A DNA stretch of 64,000 bases from Turbatrix aceti (lineage: Eukaryota > Nematoda > Chromadorea > Rhabditida > Panagrolaimidae), in the NCBI GenBank assembly GCA_963969345.1, contig OZ017770.1, forward strand, positions 4,659,246-4,723,245, written 5' to 3'. Positions 23,074 to 37,536 of this stretch are shown in pieces; position 1 is the first letter of the stretch, and each line of letters starts with the position of its first letter. The position numbers were made by a program, and so were the translations under genes. Under the pieces are notes generated by a model, which saw only the letters and a list, made by a program, of their open reading frames with translations, did not search any database and had not been told where the DNA came from.

Positions 23074-24699
23074 ACCAAACTTCAGCTGGCATATAATTCT
23101 TCATCAACAACTTCTAATGACACATTTTAACGACGCGAATTATCTCCTACGCAACAACTTAAAATAACGCCCGAATTTTATCTAGGGCACGAGGAGAACA
23201 GTGATTTTCATAACCCATAATGGCTACAAAAATGGTTGCGCTTTTAGCAAGGAAACGATGACCGTCGTTCAGTTCATTGACCAAATATAGAGCAAACATA
23301 CTGTCAAAAAGAACTAAAAAAACACTCCATTTTTTGCAATAAATTGAGCTTGACCTAGGTCAGGTCAAGATTGTTCAGCGTCAAGTTGTATTTTAGTAAG
23401 AAAAACAGGTGTATCGTGTATTAATTTATCACGGATGTCAGAAAATTATCACATCCTTGCTGAAGCCAAGTTACCATCGAAAGTCAAGTTCAAAGCGTAT
23501 AAAAACGATTTCTAGGAATAGTTTAACTCAATTTCTTGTACAGAAAGTTTCACTGAAATGAAAGTGACATTCAAATTAACAGTTCAAGTGGAATGTGAAA
23601 TTGCCCTGCTTTTTCTGTGAATCAGTGAATGAAATTGCGATCGTTTGACGTAATTTGCAGTTCTTTGAACTTTATCATTTTCAAACGATATTACATTTTT
23701 TTCAGTCCGTTAACAAAATTTATGATCAGGACCACCTTGTGTTTCATTGTGTTTACATATATCATAGTGAAGCAGTGTGGGCTGTTTATCGCGCTTGGGC
23801 GTGTGAATGGTTTTTTTTTTATCGTAAGGTGTTCTCTGTAACAAAAGGCATACAAAATTAGTATCACTGTTATTGCGATTTAATATGCCTTTCTTTTGAA
23901 AAGCACTTAACTTATAATCATTTTACCTAACAGAATTTTATGACGGTATTCTTTTTGATTTCTGCATTCAATAAATTAGTCAGGGCTGCCAAATTTTTCT
24001 GACTAATTTTTTTTTTCACAGCAGCAATCTAATCACAATCCATCTCAATCTTGGACGCCAGATCCCATTTTTGCGAGTATTAACATCATCCCAAGTATTA
24101 CAAAAATTTTTTAGGTTTCTGACGCCCAGATGCTTGATGATAGAGAAAGTGTGCACTTTAATATGTTTTCTTTATTTTAATTTTAATTATTCACATATCA
24201 CAAATGTCGGATAAGAGCCTCGTCTTCGCTGCAGGCAAGTTTCCATCGTAGTTCTTGTTCAGCGCGGATAAAGAGGTATGGCTTAATATCTGAGAAGTTT
24301 AGCTCGATTTCTTCAATAGGAAGTTTCTCTGAAATAAAATCGACATTAATTGAGCATTTTCAGTGGATCGTACCGATGGATGCTAAAAAATCGCCCTGCT
24401 TTTTCAATGAATCAAGAAGTCGCGAACGTTTGACGTAATTTGCAGCTCTTTGAACTCTATCATTTTCAAACGCTGCCACCTACAGTTTTTCAGTCAGTTA
24501 AAAAAATTTACGAGGGGGACCACCTTTTGTTTTATAGTGTTGATATCGTAGTGAATCGGTGCAGGATAGCGTGTTACCTTTGACGATATTTTGTTTATCA
24601 TTTCTATGCGTTCGGCCATATCAGTGGTCTGCCACTCATTGAGCACAGCAAACTTTTTTTTATGAAACAGGTGTTCTCTGTACTAAAAATCGTTTAAAA
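23074..24699. other. Intergenic region with two diverged direct copies
   Basis: No exon is supported. Two related segments of ~400-475 nt (listed separately) make up much of this interval, and the downstream copy runs up to the stop codon of the next gene. Confidence 0.5.
23455..23865 (+). repeat. Direct repeat copy A (non-coding)
   Basis: Shares blocks in the same order with 24225-24700, including CGTTTGACGTAATTTGCAG, TCATTTTCAAACG, GGTGTTCTCTGTA and AAAATTAGTA. The copies are diverged with small indels and lie about 780 bp apart. Neither encodes a protein. Confidence 0.7.
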
Positions 24700-24705
24700 T
24701 TAGTA
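24225..24705 (+). repeat. Direct repeat copy B (non-coding, abuts IQ gene)
   Basis: Second copy of the repeat at 23455-23865. Its last block (AAAATTAGTA) lies at the stop codon of the minus-strand gene at 24700-25167. Copy A therefore probably arose by duplicating the 3' flank of that gene, or both copies derive from an old mobile element. Confidence 0.7.
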
Positions 24706-25167
24706 ATAATGGAACATTAAATAAAAACGAACGGCTTGCTGAATTTTTTTAGCTGCACTTTCTCGTCTTTTTTCTATAGCTTTCTGAATTGGATCTTCTG
24801 GACATTGATCCGTTTGTTGATTGACATCTGGTTGTTGTTCGGTACAAGCAATAACCGGTAGTTGTCCAATATGCAAGTTTTCAATTTTTTTATACAAAAT
24901 TAGTTCATTATCGTTCAGCTTCCGCAGTCTGTCCAATTCTTTGATAAGAGCATCGTTGTGCTCTATTATGGAAGAAAGATTATTGAGTTCACTAAAAAAA
25001 TAATAGATTAATGACTATGTGTGAAAAAACAAAAGAACCCAGCTTACTTACCTTTTGCATTCATCCATGCCGACTCTGTAGTTAACTGACTTGAAAACGC
25101 AATCCCGCGCGTTGAGGCTATGAATGAATAATTCGTTGCCAAGGAAACCTGGCAGATCTGCTTTCAT
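24700..25167 (-). CDS. Small coiled-coil protein with IQ-like motif
   Basis: Two exons (25052-25167 and 24700-24991) join in phase to 135 residues, starting at the ATG at 25167 with a TATAAAT about 30 nt upstream. The N-terminal ~39 residues carry several Cys. The middle is a short charged helix (IIEHNDALIKELDRLRKLND) likely to form a coiled coil. The C-terminus ends in SAAKKIQQAVRFYL, which resembles an IQ motif (calmodulin/light-chain binding). I do not recognise a family. It lies downstream of alpha-tubulin on the same strand, with 430 nt between. Coding status is supported by matched splice sites and phase; function is open. Confidence 0.6.
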
Positions 25168-25596
25168 GAAAACATGAATGCGACCGGGCGATATTTATAC
25201 ATTCATCAATGCCCAGGATTTGTCAATTTTATTAATTGAATTTAGTCATAAGAATTTGTGCTATATTATATTTTGCAAGGATCGGTTTTTTGTACACATT
25301 TATTCAAAGTTTCTAACACTTGTTTTGTTTTTCATGTGTTGTTTATGTGAAACAACGACCTTGCTTTTTTTGACAAACAAGGACCCCATAATCACGAAAG
25401 ATTGATCCCTTTTAAACGGTTTGCACGCTGTTTTTGGCGCATGACAATTTATTCGTTGACTACAATTCACTTTAAAGCAGTTTTCAATCACATGGACACA
25501 AAGCACACAAAAGTGAGGACGGACAAAGACATAGTCAAAGCAATTCGAAGTTAGCATGTAGCAATCCTGGACCATTATGCGTATTTAAATGCCTGT
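25168..25596. other. Alpha-tubulin 3' flank / promoter of IQ gene
   Basis: No coding signal. Contains a TATA-like element (minus strand, about 25193-25199) for the downstream gene and the 3' untranslated region of alpha-tubulin. Confidence 0.45.
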
Positions 25597-27452
<1,856 letters not shown>

Positions 27453-29207
27453 TTTTGCTTAGTGAAGTTGGCAGGAGAGCAAGCAGCGATTACTGAAACC
27501 AAAAGAACGTTTTTGTTTTTTGTTTAAAAAAACACCAGTGTCAACGCGGTGAAACCCTTCAACGCGAACATGCCGGAATAAAAGAGAAAATTTAGCCATC
27601 ACCCATGGCCTGCTCAAATGGGGAAGAGGGTCTAGTCACCCCTCAGCGCTTGGTCGGGACTCACAATGGCAGAACGAAGACAGTTGCCTTTTAAAGGGCG
27701 GGCAATGTTCATCGAAAACGCGAAGCGAAAACCATCGGGGTATTGGAGGATGTCGGCGGCTTAAGGCGAAACAAAGATGAAAAAATCGACTCTTCGTCTA
27801 TGCTCAATTTATGTTTTCCTGTTGAGTTTACAATATAGCCAGAGTCTACGGCGGCATAAAGGTATCAATTTTGACGTGGAATGGCATTGTTCTGAATAAT
27901 TTTACAGCCTTGAATGTGTTGTAAAACATTAAACAATGTTCAACAAAATTTAACAAAAAAACTTTTGCATGAAAGAATACATTTTTTTAAACAGAGGTAC
28001 ATGCAAAAATGAGTGCCTATACCGCCGGGGTCCAATTGTCTATTCAGTGTACTTCATAAACGTTCGAGCGCCAAATAATCAGTACTCGTCTACTTCTGCC
28101 AGTCACATAAAACCATTTCATGATGAAGAGACGAAATTGCCAACGACCATGCACACAGTTCATTGCAACTAACACACAAACTTGCGAAATCGCCTAATTA
28201 TTTAATATCGAGGCCGCAGATGTTGCAGAAAAGGATGTACATATGCAGGATACATCTGTTTGCGCATCTTCATCGAGTTTCACATATCCGTGTTCTGAAC
28301 ACCTGCAAAAACAGCGTTTCCAATAGTTTCATGGCACGAAGAAGAAAAAATGGCATTTTAATGATTTTGTTTGCCTTTCCAAGTCATTTTGTACTCAACA
28401 TTTTATTGTTTGTTCAATCCCGGATGACTCTAAAATGTATTGTAAACTTTAATTACGCAAGCAACAGTTTTCAGTCCATAGCTGTCTGGTTCGCAGTGGA
28501 TATGGATACTCGTCAAATTTATTTCACCGCAAACACTGCTATCTAGAAGTCAGTCAAAAAGTGCAGGAGTCTAAAATTATCACTTTCACAGGGGAAGACT
28601 CGTTGCGTGATTGGCATTGTGAAAACCGGCGATGGCATTGACGTGATAAGTAGAGCCTTTCAATATCATTTGTCTTGCTTTTACGACTGAAAACGTATAC
28701 TTTCAGGCTACTGGATACAAAACAAAGGCTTCAGCGAACGAGTGCAATGAGAGAACGAGAGAGAGCCCGGGCAGACAAGGGCATTCGCCTACGATTGGCA
28801 CGGATATCGAGTTACTCTCTCTCGTCGCTGCCGAAAGGCGCACAAGGTTGTGCCGACGTCCACAAACATTCCTTCTGCCCTGACCATCTTGCGGCAACGC
28901 CGCCAGTCTGACGACCTTGTGCTCCCTTCGACTGGTCGGCATCACGGCGTACAGGTTTTCGAATAGCGAATGTAAAGCGTCATTCGTTGTTGTTGAAACC
29001 TGGACGACTGGATGTTCATCCACCGCACACGTCGACATCATCGTGAAAATCATTTTATTCGCTATGTTACTACATTATTTAATTACTGATTCAAAAACTC
29101 GCTATTAAACAGTGATTGGTAAATTTTTAAACTACATTGTCGTGACAAAATCACTACATTTCCTGTTAAGGTGAGTGCAGATACTCATCGCTCCTGCTAC
29201 AATCTGA
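27453..29207. other. Intergenic between alpha-tubulin and glycogen synthase
   Basis: Carries the alpha-tubulin promoter and the glycogen synthase 3' flank. The only notable frame is the minus-strand candidate at 28703-29053. The rest is AT-rich with no supported exon. Confidence 0.45.
28703..29053 (-). CDS. Hypothetical 116-residue ORF
   Basis: An uninterrupted minus-strand frame of 116 codons in a locally G+C-richer patch. The first half (STTTNDALHSLFENLYAVMP) reads like a soluble helical protein; the second half is Arg/Leu/Ser-rich and could be read-through into an intron or UTR. There is no recognised family and no splice partner. It may be one exon of a small gene or chance. Confidence 0.3.
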   Translation of the reverse strand: MIFTMMSTCAVDEHPVVQVSTTTNDALHSLFENLYAVMPTSRREHKVVRLAALPQDGQGRRNVCGRRHNLVRLSAATRESNSISVPIVGECPCLPGLSLVLSLHSFAEAFVLYPVA

Positions 29208-32200
29208 TTAGTGGTGGTGAGCTTTGTTAAAATGGTGATTTTCGTGTTCTTCTTGTTCCGCGGTGTCCGAATCGCTGCCACCGGGACTGCCAGGACGGCT
29301 GCCGGATGGCGTAGAAGGCGCGGAGGTAGGAGGACGGATTCTGTGGACATTTTCGCCGAATTTCAGCTTCAGATCGGGGAAGACAGCTTTCAGCGCCAGA
29401 CGACGGGCTTCTCGGTAGTACTAAAAAAATGGTGCCGTATAGTTTTCCATTCTTTTCAGGGTAAAACATACCGATCCAAGAGTTTTCCAGTCAAGAAGAT
29501 CGCTGAGACGCTCGGTGCGGTTACGCATGATAACACGCTGACGACGAGACAAACGACTAAAAAAAGTCAGGTAACATGATTTCATCACCTAAAGTTCAGA
29601 TACTCACCAGAATTTGTAAATGCTGTCCGCCAGCTGCTGAATCGACTCATTACCACCCTTGAAGCGACGATCCACGATGAAGATGCCGTAGTTGTCGTGC
29701 TGCTCGACGTACTGCTCAATGAAGCAACCGAAGCCGGAGAGATTGGTCGTAATCGACGGAACACCCATGACGGTGCACTCCGCAGGTGTGTAGCCCCAGG
29801 GCTCGTAGTACGAGGGGAAGACTCCCATATGACAGCCACGAACAAAGTCTTCGTAATCAAGACCTATCAATGGAGAGACAGAAGACAGAAATTCAGGGTG
29901 GAAGATGACCTTGACGCGGTCGCTTTCGTGGTTGAAAAGATGACAACGACGGATGGCACTTAATACCAGATCCGTCGAGTCATTGACCATGTTGTGCGTG
30001 CAGATAGGTGGCAGGGCATCGCGGTGAGAGTTGAGGATACAGCGCTTCAGCTGAACGCGCTCTGCCGGGGCCAAGAGATCTTCCATGTTGGGAATATGTC
30101 CTCTGAAACCAGATATGCCCTTCTCGACTACTGCTGCTGCACGAGACTCACCGAACACATGCGTCAAACATGCGGTTGCCAATGTTGTCCTTGATTTTGT
30201 GAATAGTTTCCTTCAGCTGCTTGCAGACAGCCTGACCTCGAAGAGAGTCAACGTTGAATGAGTTGGCAGGAGCTGGGTAGATAATGAAAGCAACGACGGT
30301 GACATCCTTGAGGCGTTCGTCGTTGGATGACTAAAAGGAACCATTTTTTAAATTAAAATTACTTCCGAAAATTTTTCTAATGTGTAAGAAATCCTTCATT
30401 AGTAATTTAAAGTCTCATTTATTCAGAAATAGCCACAAAGTTGCATGTACAGTATGAAAAAAATAACAATGTGCCTGTCAGAAAAAAAATAAAAGAAACA
30501 TGATATTACGCATCCCTTACGGACATTTTGTTGACTCATAACCAAATTAAAACACAAAATATCATGTTGCAATATAAAGTGAACCCCGTGTAGTACAGAT
30601 TAGCTGTGTTACGAAGTGGTTTGATATCATGATGCTAAAAAAAGAAACCAAGAAGACAAAGAGATGAGAAAACAAGACATGTATGCTATACAATAGATTA
30701 CAGCCACTCGATAGAGTTTGTCGCGTCTTCGTTGTCCACCGAAGTCGTCATGGGTAGTGGAGACGGACTAGACACCGGAATATTTAGAGACACGCTACTG
30801 GCATTGCTTATCGTATCCGTGGGCTGTGGTGGTACACGCAGTGAGACTGCCATATGCGACATAGATCCACTCGGTGACGGACTACGAACAGGTGTAATGC
30901 CAAGCAGTGGAAAATCCGGTGTTGCACGGGGAGAAAATGTGTTACAATCAAGCAGGGAGTTATCGTGAGTTACACTATTGGTTATCGGTAGATCAAGATT
31001 TGATCCAAAAAACGAAGACGGTGTATCAACTTTCAGACCATTCGACTTTTGACGTGACTTATCGGCAGCCGTTAGCAAGCAGGATTTGCTACTAAAAGGT
31101 TATGTTATGCACACTTGTTTTTTTTTCACAACAACACAGATTAAAAAAAAACAAAGTACCGTAATCTAGATCGTGCTTCAAAAGGTGAGTGTCTCAGAAT
31201 AGTATTAGTCGTGTCAATGCTTGCGGCTTTAAGGTAGTTTCCCATGTTTTGAATGTTTCGCCAAAGCGGTGCACTGGCTGTACCAGAGGAGGTATTATGC
31301 AAGACATCATTTCCTGTGTGTGTTGCTGTGGATCGTGCACCAAGTGCGCAGCGTGAAGAGTGCCGCAGGTTATGATTGAGAAATGCATAGAAAAGCCAGT
31401 TAAATGCACTCTGTGTATACGGTAAAGCGTGTACCAGGTACATAAACATTTGTCCAACGTGATTTGTAAAAGGTGGTGCTGTCGTGTCACTCAACGGATC
31501 ATCCCCATTCACAGGTGCTACAAAAAAGAAACATACATAAGTTTCTCAGTTAATCAGTCCCTTCACAGCCCTCTACGGCTCATTATCTCACGACGAGGTA
31601 TTCGACATCCATCGTGTGGCCCTTTGCGACTCATTAAAAATATTGGCTCTAGAGGCATCGTTGTCACAAAAAACCAGGGCTTTTTGACATGCCCCAATTA
31701 TCTTGTTATCCGCTGCAGCAAAAGTTTTTTGTACGTTTGGACCTATAGTCATCATGCACTTTATTCAGCATGAGAAAAAAGTCTGTGCCGTTGCTATTTA
31801 GATCGTACAGCAACATCATGTGTTCGCCACCTACACAAATTCACATGATACCATTCTGGTCGCAACAGTGTGTCATGTGAAAGCATGATGATGAATTTTT
31901 TGCTGTTACCCGCGTTGTTAAGCCACTGGCCTTTTTTTTAAAAAAAAAGATACTTGAAATAAATATTAAAAAAGCACTCCGAGTCTTATTTTTACGAAAA
32001 GCGTATCTCTTGTCTGTACGCCCTTGCCTTTTGTTGCATTTGTAAGAAAAATATACGGCATTAGTTACAAATGATAAAAAAATCTGCAGAAAAAGTATGG
32101 CGCACTTGAGAATAATATTTACTTTTGCTACAGCTATTTTTGAAGTAGTACTAAAAACTTCTTAGCCGTCATTCTTTGAGCCGCTTAAAAAGTGTAATTT

Positions 32201-35200
32201 TAAAGGAAACAAACCGGGAATGATAACAATGGTTATTTGCTGAATCCAATACGGCGTCCAGCAGATGAAGTAAAACATTACGACAAGGACTGAGCACTTG
32301 ACCACCCGACTCAGACTGATACTCGTTCGTCGACCGACAGAACTGAGTTGTGTATGTTGATAGAGACGTCGTAGAATAGCAACATATACACAGCAGATGA
32401 ATATAAGAGGCATCAGATAACACAGACATACCGTAAGTATAGTAAACATGCGTGGAGGATCAATGGCACACTTTTGATATACATCCATATGAGTTACCTC
32501 GGATAGCATTGTTACGGGAATGATAAAGCACAGCGAAAGCAGGAAGCAGAAGATTATGATACAGAATGCAAAGCGTGCCTGTCGCATCCAGATGAGAGTT
32601 GGCTTGCAGACTGCGATATACCGATCTACACTCAGCGCTGTCAGTACGAATGGAGAAAGTGATTTGTTGGCACCCTCGCAGGAAAAAATAACCTTACAAA
32701 GCCAGCTTGCATGATAGAATTCTGAATTTGTCAGGTCACTGATCAAAAAAGGAACTGGTACAACTGAAACCATGTCAACGACTGAAAGCAACAGAAGATA
32801 GAGACAAGCTGAACTCTGAACCCCGACAATAAACGTTCTGCGCCGTGGATGTTGTGCAGGTGAAAAACAACATCCAATCATTTGGCTAATAACTGTCGTC
32901 ATAACCCAAATATTTCCCATGAAAGCCAAGAGCGCAAGAATTGAATACAAAATAACAATTATAACCAGTCTTGTATCCACCATGATTGTCGTTTGCAGTT
33001 TGAATACAACAATAACGACAACAAATTGGATATCTACCAAGTAATAAAACTTGTGTGTGAATACTTGTGATAATATTTATGTAGATGATGATGACGGATG
33101 AAATGAATGAATCCGCTTAGAGCTTGCTACGGTGCAAAAGAAAGATAAAGAGAGACGATAACCTATGAATTCATTGAGCCTGAGTAAATAGCAAGCCCAT
33201 TGTCGAATTATTTAATGCCAAAGTGACGATGTATGATGCAAAAAAATAACGACACCACTGCAATCTGAATTCAAAGTCTTAGAGGCTTTAGTTTAAACAA
33301 AAAATCACGAAAATACGACAGTAAAAGCGCGCGCGTCGATAGTAATTGTTGTCTACTAAACTCTCTAGAGACTCTCGTGCCAAAGACAAATAAACTCTGA
33401 TATTCGTAAATGGCTGAACTTTTTATTAATCGTTGAAAAAATATTTATTTATCAATGAAGTAGGTTTTGTTGTCATTCTATCGTTTTTACGAATTCGAAT
33501 GTTCCGGTATTACCTAAACTTCCTCCTCGCCTACGCCGAAGTTGGCGACTCACACGAAAGGCGACAAAACAGTTACTCCTAGTCTTTTTCTTAAAAATGG
33601 TCAATGCCGAATGCAACTTGGGCCTACTCAAATGACGGAAACGTAATTCGATAGGCGAAACGGATAGTCACAAGCTAAGGAACCAAATGCCTAATACAAG
33701 TACCGCATAGTACGTTTGGTCAATCAGTGCACATCCACTGTTGCTGAAAAAGTAAAGCACCGATCGTCAAAGAATTACGCATCGGTCATTAACCTTTGTG
33801 ATCTGCTTCTTAACCATCTAGCCGGTATATAACGTAAGTCAGCTGCCTTTATGTCGTGCATGAGGCATGTTTTTTGAATACAGAAAGACAGAAAAGCAAA
33901 TAGGCGGTGCCTAAAAGGCTCCTTGACAAGGTGCCGTCTGAATTGTCGCCTTCCCACATTACTAGAAAAAATTGTCCACAATATATTAACTGACTAAAAC
34001 TGTGATGTGTTAAGCTTCAAAAAATACGCTTGTGCTACAAAGTGGCAATAGGAAGAAAAATACAAATATTTAAGTTCCGACATTTTGAGTAATAAAAAAA
34101 ATACTGATGTGTCTACGGGGTAAGAAGCAACGATTACATGACTAAGCGACAGATGAAAATTAGTTTCGTCAATATAGCAATACACAAAACAGTACTAAGA
34201 AACAATGATAATGACAAGCACATGGTTACATTGTTTATAACAAATCCATTCCAAAAAAACCCATGCTTAGTCCTTGTTGTACACGCACGTGTGATATTAA
34301 ATATCTACTGACGTAGGAGCATATAATCTGCACCGGATACAATTTTTGATTTTGCCGATAGAAAACACATTCTAAAATAGTAAATGCAAAGGAGATTAGC
34401 GTAACCTTCAAACTGGCCAAACCAAACTCATATTAATTTTACTTCTCATCTGCTAATCATCTAATCATAGACTAATTAAATTCTCCCCCGTAAAACCCGT
34501 AGACTGTAGGTTACAAAATTATTTATAGAACGTGAAAGAACGCATACGAGAAATGCATATGACAATTCCCCAGCTACCACCACCCCTCGTCCGGCCTAGA
34601 TAGATAGGAGGAGTATGAGAAGGCCGGATATGGAAAATACAAACATACTATACGCCAGACACAACATGCGGTCCAACACACGAGACAAAAACTTTAATTT
34701 AGGTACTTAAGTGGTGCGCAAGACTAAAAAGATAGCACAGAGCAACGATTAAGTGTCTACCGACTTCAGGGGAAAGCATTTTCTGAAACACGGACAACAT
34801 ATACAAAAAGCCAGAGATAGACACGGCATTTTACTCACATCAGAGAAATGGAATTTACATGCCGTTCATGGATTTTCATGTTCGAAACACTTGACTTCCG
34901 CAAGTGTTATCTTGTGCAAAGACAAATTAAAAAATAGGGTAAACTAGCGATTGCATTTCAAAAAAGAAGTCATTACGTTGTGCAAAAGCATGACCAAAAT
35001 ATTTTTAATGAATGAATGAGTGTGTACTACGCCATGTGACTACATCTCAGAAATCAAAAACAAGTAAACAATTTGGATGACTACCGACTGTGATGACCAG
35101 CTTACAAACTGGCCATTATATTGTTTCCCTTGTAAATATATGACGTGAGAGAAGAGTTACTTATACGTAGTCCAAAAACAAACAAAATATTACATACCTA

Positions 35201-36584
35201 AGACAGGGTATTAGCAACGTTGTAAGAAATAGGCACATTGTTATTTTCGTATATATGCAACCCGATTGCAATAAATAATAAATACGCAAACCCACCTTGA
35301 GCATGTAGTTCAGACGTGCCAGGGCTTCGATGAACATGTCACCACCCTTATTGCTAAATTCGTAACGGCCGGCAGTAAACAGGTAGATGGTTTTGTCAAG
35401 ATCAAAGTTGAAGTGACCGTAAAAGTGACCTCGAATGAAGTCATTGATCTTTTCCTTATTCTGAGCATGAAGATTTTGGAATTCGTGAAGCGCAGCGAAC
35501 TTTACAACATTCAATCCATTGGGTGTGATAACCTCTGGCTTGCGTTTGAGAAGATATTGCGCTTCTATGCCCGTAATTTCGCTGACGGTTGTGAAGATGT
35601 GAGCCATGCTGGCAGCAGCACGTTCTAGGCAGTAACGGTGGTAAATCTGTTTTTCGCCCGCTTCTTTGTCGACTTGGAACTAAATGAGAAATTTCAGAAA
35701 TCAAAAGCAAAAAAAATCAGAGGAAACATACACCAGGCAGATTTTGGTAGAAATTGGCACCAGCGGCACACAAGTGACGGCCTAGCAAGGTGGCGTGGGT
35801 CGTGAAGACGGTAGCGATCTGCGCGCGCCAGAATCGAAGCATGATGAGACCGATACCTGCCTGCCATTCGTGGAAATGTCCGACGACGTGGGGCTTGTTG
35901 TGCTCGTCCGATTCGACAAAAGTCTTCATGAAGATGGCCACGAGGAAACCGAAGATGACGCAATCGTTGGATTCCTTGTCGTACCAGGGAACACCGATCT
36001 TGGCACACTCATACAACTAAAGAAAATTAAAATAGAACATAATTCCTCTGATGCAGGAAAACATGCCTCATGCTTCCACGAATCGAGTTTCCAAGCAGCG
36101 GATCCGATATCAAAAAGCACAACTTTGGGATAGCCGTCGATGAGCCAGCGACCGTATGTGACTTTGCATCCCCATTTTGCCATTTCCTCAAGTGTGTACT
36201 TCATGCGAGCCGTATCCGGTTCGAGAACTTCGACTTCGATTTTCACTTGTTGCTCGTTGTAGGGCCCCATCATGCAGTACTGATCACCTAGCTCATCAGT
36301 ACTCACGGGAGCTTTGGTGCGCAAAACAGTGTAAATACCGCCGACTGAAAAAAAGGAACAACTTAACTACAAAACCAAACCGTGAGCAGCTGCACAAAAA
36401 AATATCCAGAAGACTCCTCACCTTTGTTTGCAACTTCCCAGGAACACTCAAAGACAAAACGGTTTTCGGCTTTGGCAGTGACGCCGTAGTCCATGGCCTG
36501 ATCCTCGTCGACATTCAGGTCGGCGAACTGCTTCACCAACTTTGATGAAGAGTATTGCCGACGAAACGAGGGTTGATCGGACAT
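29208..36584 (-). CDS. GYS: Glycogen [starch] synthase
   Basis: Eight exons (36422-36584, 36067-36344, 35732-36016, 35296-35679, 30152-30330, 29608-30102, 29472-29556, 29208-29420) join in phase to 693 residues, as expected for animal GT3 glycogen synthase, which extends alpha-1,4-glucan chains from UDP-glucose in the cytosol. Family landmarks: [15 protein letters not shown] at the UDP-glucose site, [92 protein letters not shown] and the Arg-rich [13 protein letters not shown]. The N-terminal and Ser/Pro-rich C-terminal regions resemble the phospho-regulated ends of the vertebrate enzyme. Intron 2 (36017-36066) needs a GC-AG pair (GAG|GCATGT), because a nearby GT would bring a stop. Intron 4 (30331-35295) is 4,965 nt and contains a whole GPCR gene. 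Confidence 0.96.
30698..32983 (-). CDS. Peptide-type rhodopsin-class GPCR nested in glycogen synthase intron
   Basis: Three exons (32215-32983, 31160-31517, 30698-31091) splice in phase to 506 residues. TM1 has [17 protein letters not shown]2 [20 protein letters not shown]3 is preceded by the disulphide Cys (WLCKVIF) and carries [25 protein letters not shown]6 is [15 protein letters not shown], and TM7 is [17 protein letters not shown] (NWLFY in place of NPxxY). The features are those of somatostatin/opioid-like peptide receptors of invertebrates; the ligand is unknown. The ~180-residue tail is Ser/Thr/Pro-rich ([13 protein letters not shown]), a likely phosphorylation and arrestin region. 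The extracellular N-terminus is only about 8 residues if the ATG at 32983 is used; the frame is open to 33040, so an upstream exon may exist. The gene lies wholly inside intron 4 of glycogen synthase, on the same strand. Confidence 0.9.
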
Positions 36585-37536
36585 AGCAGCGATATCTCAA
36601 AAACACGCTTATAGGAATTGGAAAGATTAGTTGCAATATATAACAACTTAGAGCACGGAACCCATCAAAGTCAATTACACGTAACACGTGCCGTTACGGG
36701 TAAACATTAAAAAAACAACGATAAGGTAATTTCTCGAACGACAGTCGATTGATGTGATGATACGACTTTATCACGTAGACAATTTGTAAGGTAAACAGCG
36801 TATGTGTATCAAGGCCGAGGCAAGCAAAGAACGCAGTTACGACGGTTGCAACGTGAGTGCGTATCAATGAACGAGTTTCTCTTCCAACCTATCAAATCGA
36901 GTCCTAGGAAAAGTTGCGCTATCAACAATGACATTGGCAACAACAGGACAACAAATTAGAAAAGATTAAGCATCAAAACGTCATTGTGCAGAGAGAGCTA
37001 CGGGAGTTAAGCAAAAAGAACGCTGCTGTGTATGTAATAGTGAGCAGACAGCGGACGGCAAATGCACGTCACAAACGAGGAAGGGAGAAGAAATAGAAAG
37101 AATGACGCTCTTACGAGCCTCCACAAGCAGAAAAGAAAAAAAGAAACACAAGCGCCTGTTCTAGTGCAAACGTGATAATGCTGATTTTCCGTCTGCGTTC
37201 CGAAAAAACCAAAAACACCGAGCGAAGGCACATCACTAGGGATAGATCGATTGCAGAGAAGACGAGAAGGTGTTCGTAAATCATTACAAGGGTATGGTTC
37301 GCCAACGTTAGATATCATCTGCTAAGGGCTAGACTCTTTGAGGGCGAACGCACAAACGTGTGTTATTATAAACGCACCCGGTCAAACAAACCACAATCAT
37401 GCAGAAGCTCTCTAGCTACAAGCCCCCACACCCTTCGAAGACGATAAGGACAGCACGAAAAGACAATAGTTTTTACGAGCGCAGGACTGATTGCAGATCT
37501 ATGATTCTTATTTTGGATTCCGTGGTTTTATTTATA
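36585..37536. other. Glycogen synthase upstream region
   Basis: No coding exon is supported. It is the 5' flank of glycogen synthase up to the start of the tandem repeats; short minus-strand frames (for example 37007-37318) lack homology. Confidence 0.45.

Noticed and set aside
37007..37318. 103-codon minus-strand frame upstream of glycogen synthase
   Set aside because: Phe/Leu/Ser-rich low-complexity translation without splice sites or homology; probably untranslated upstream DNA.
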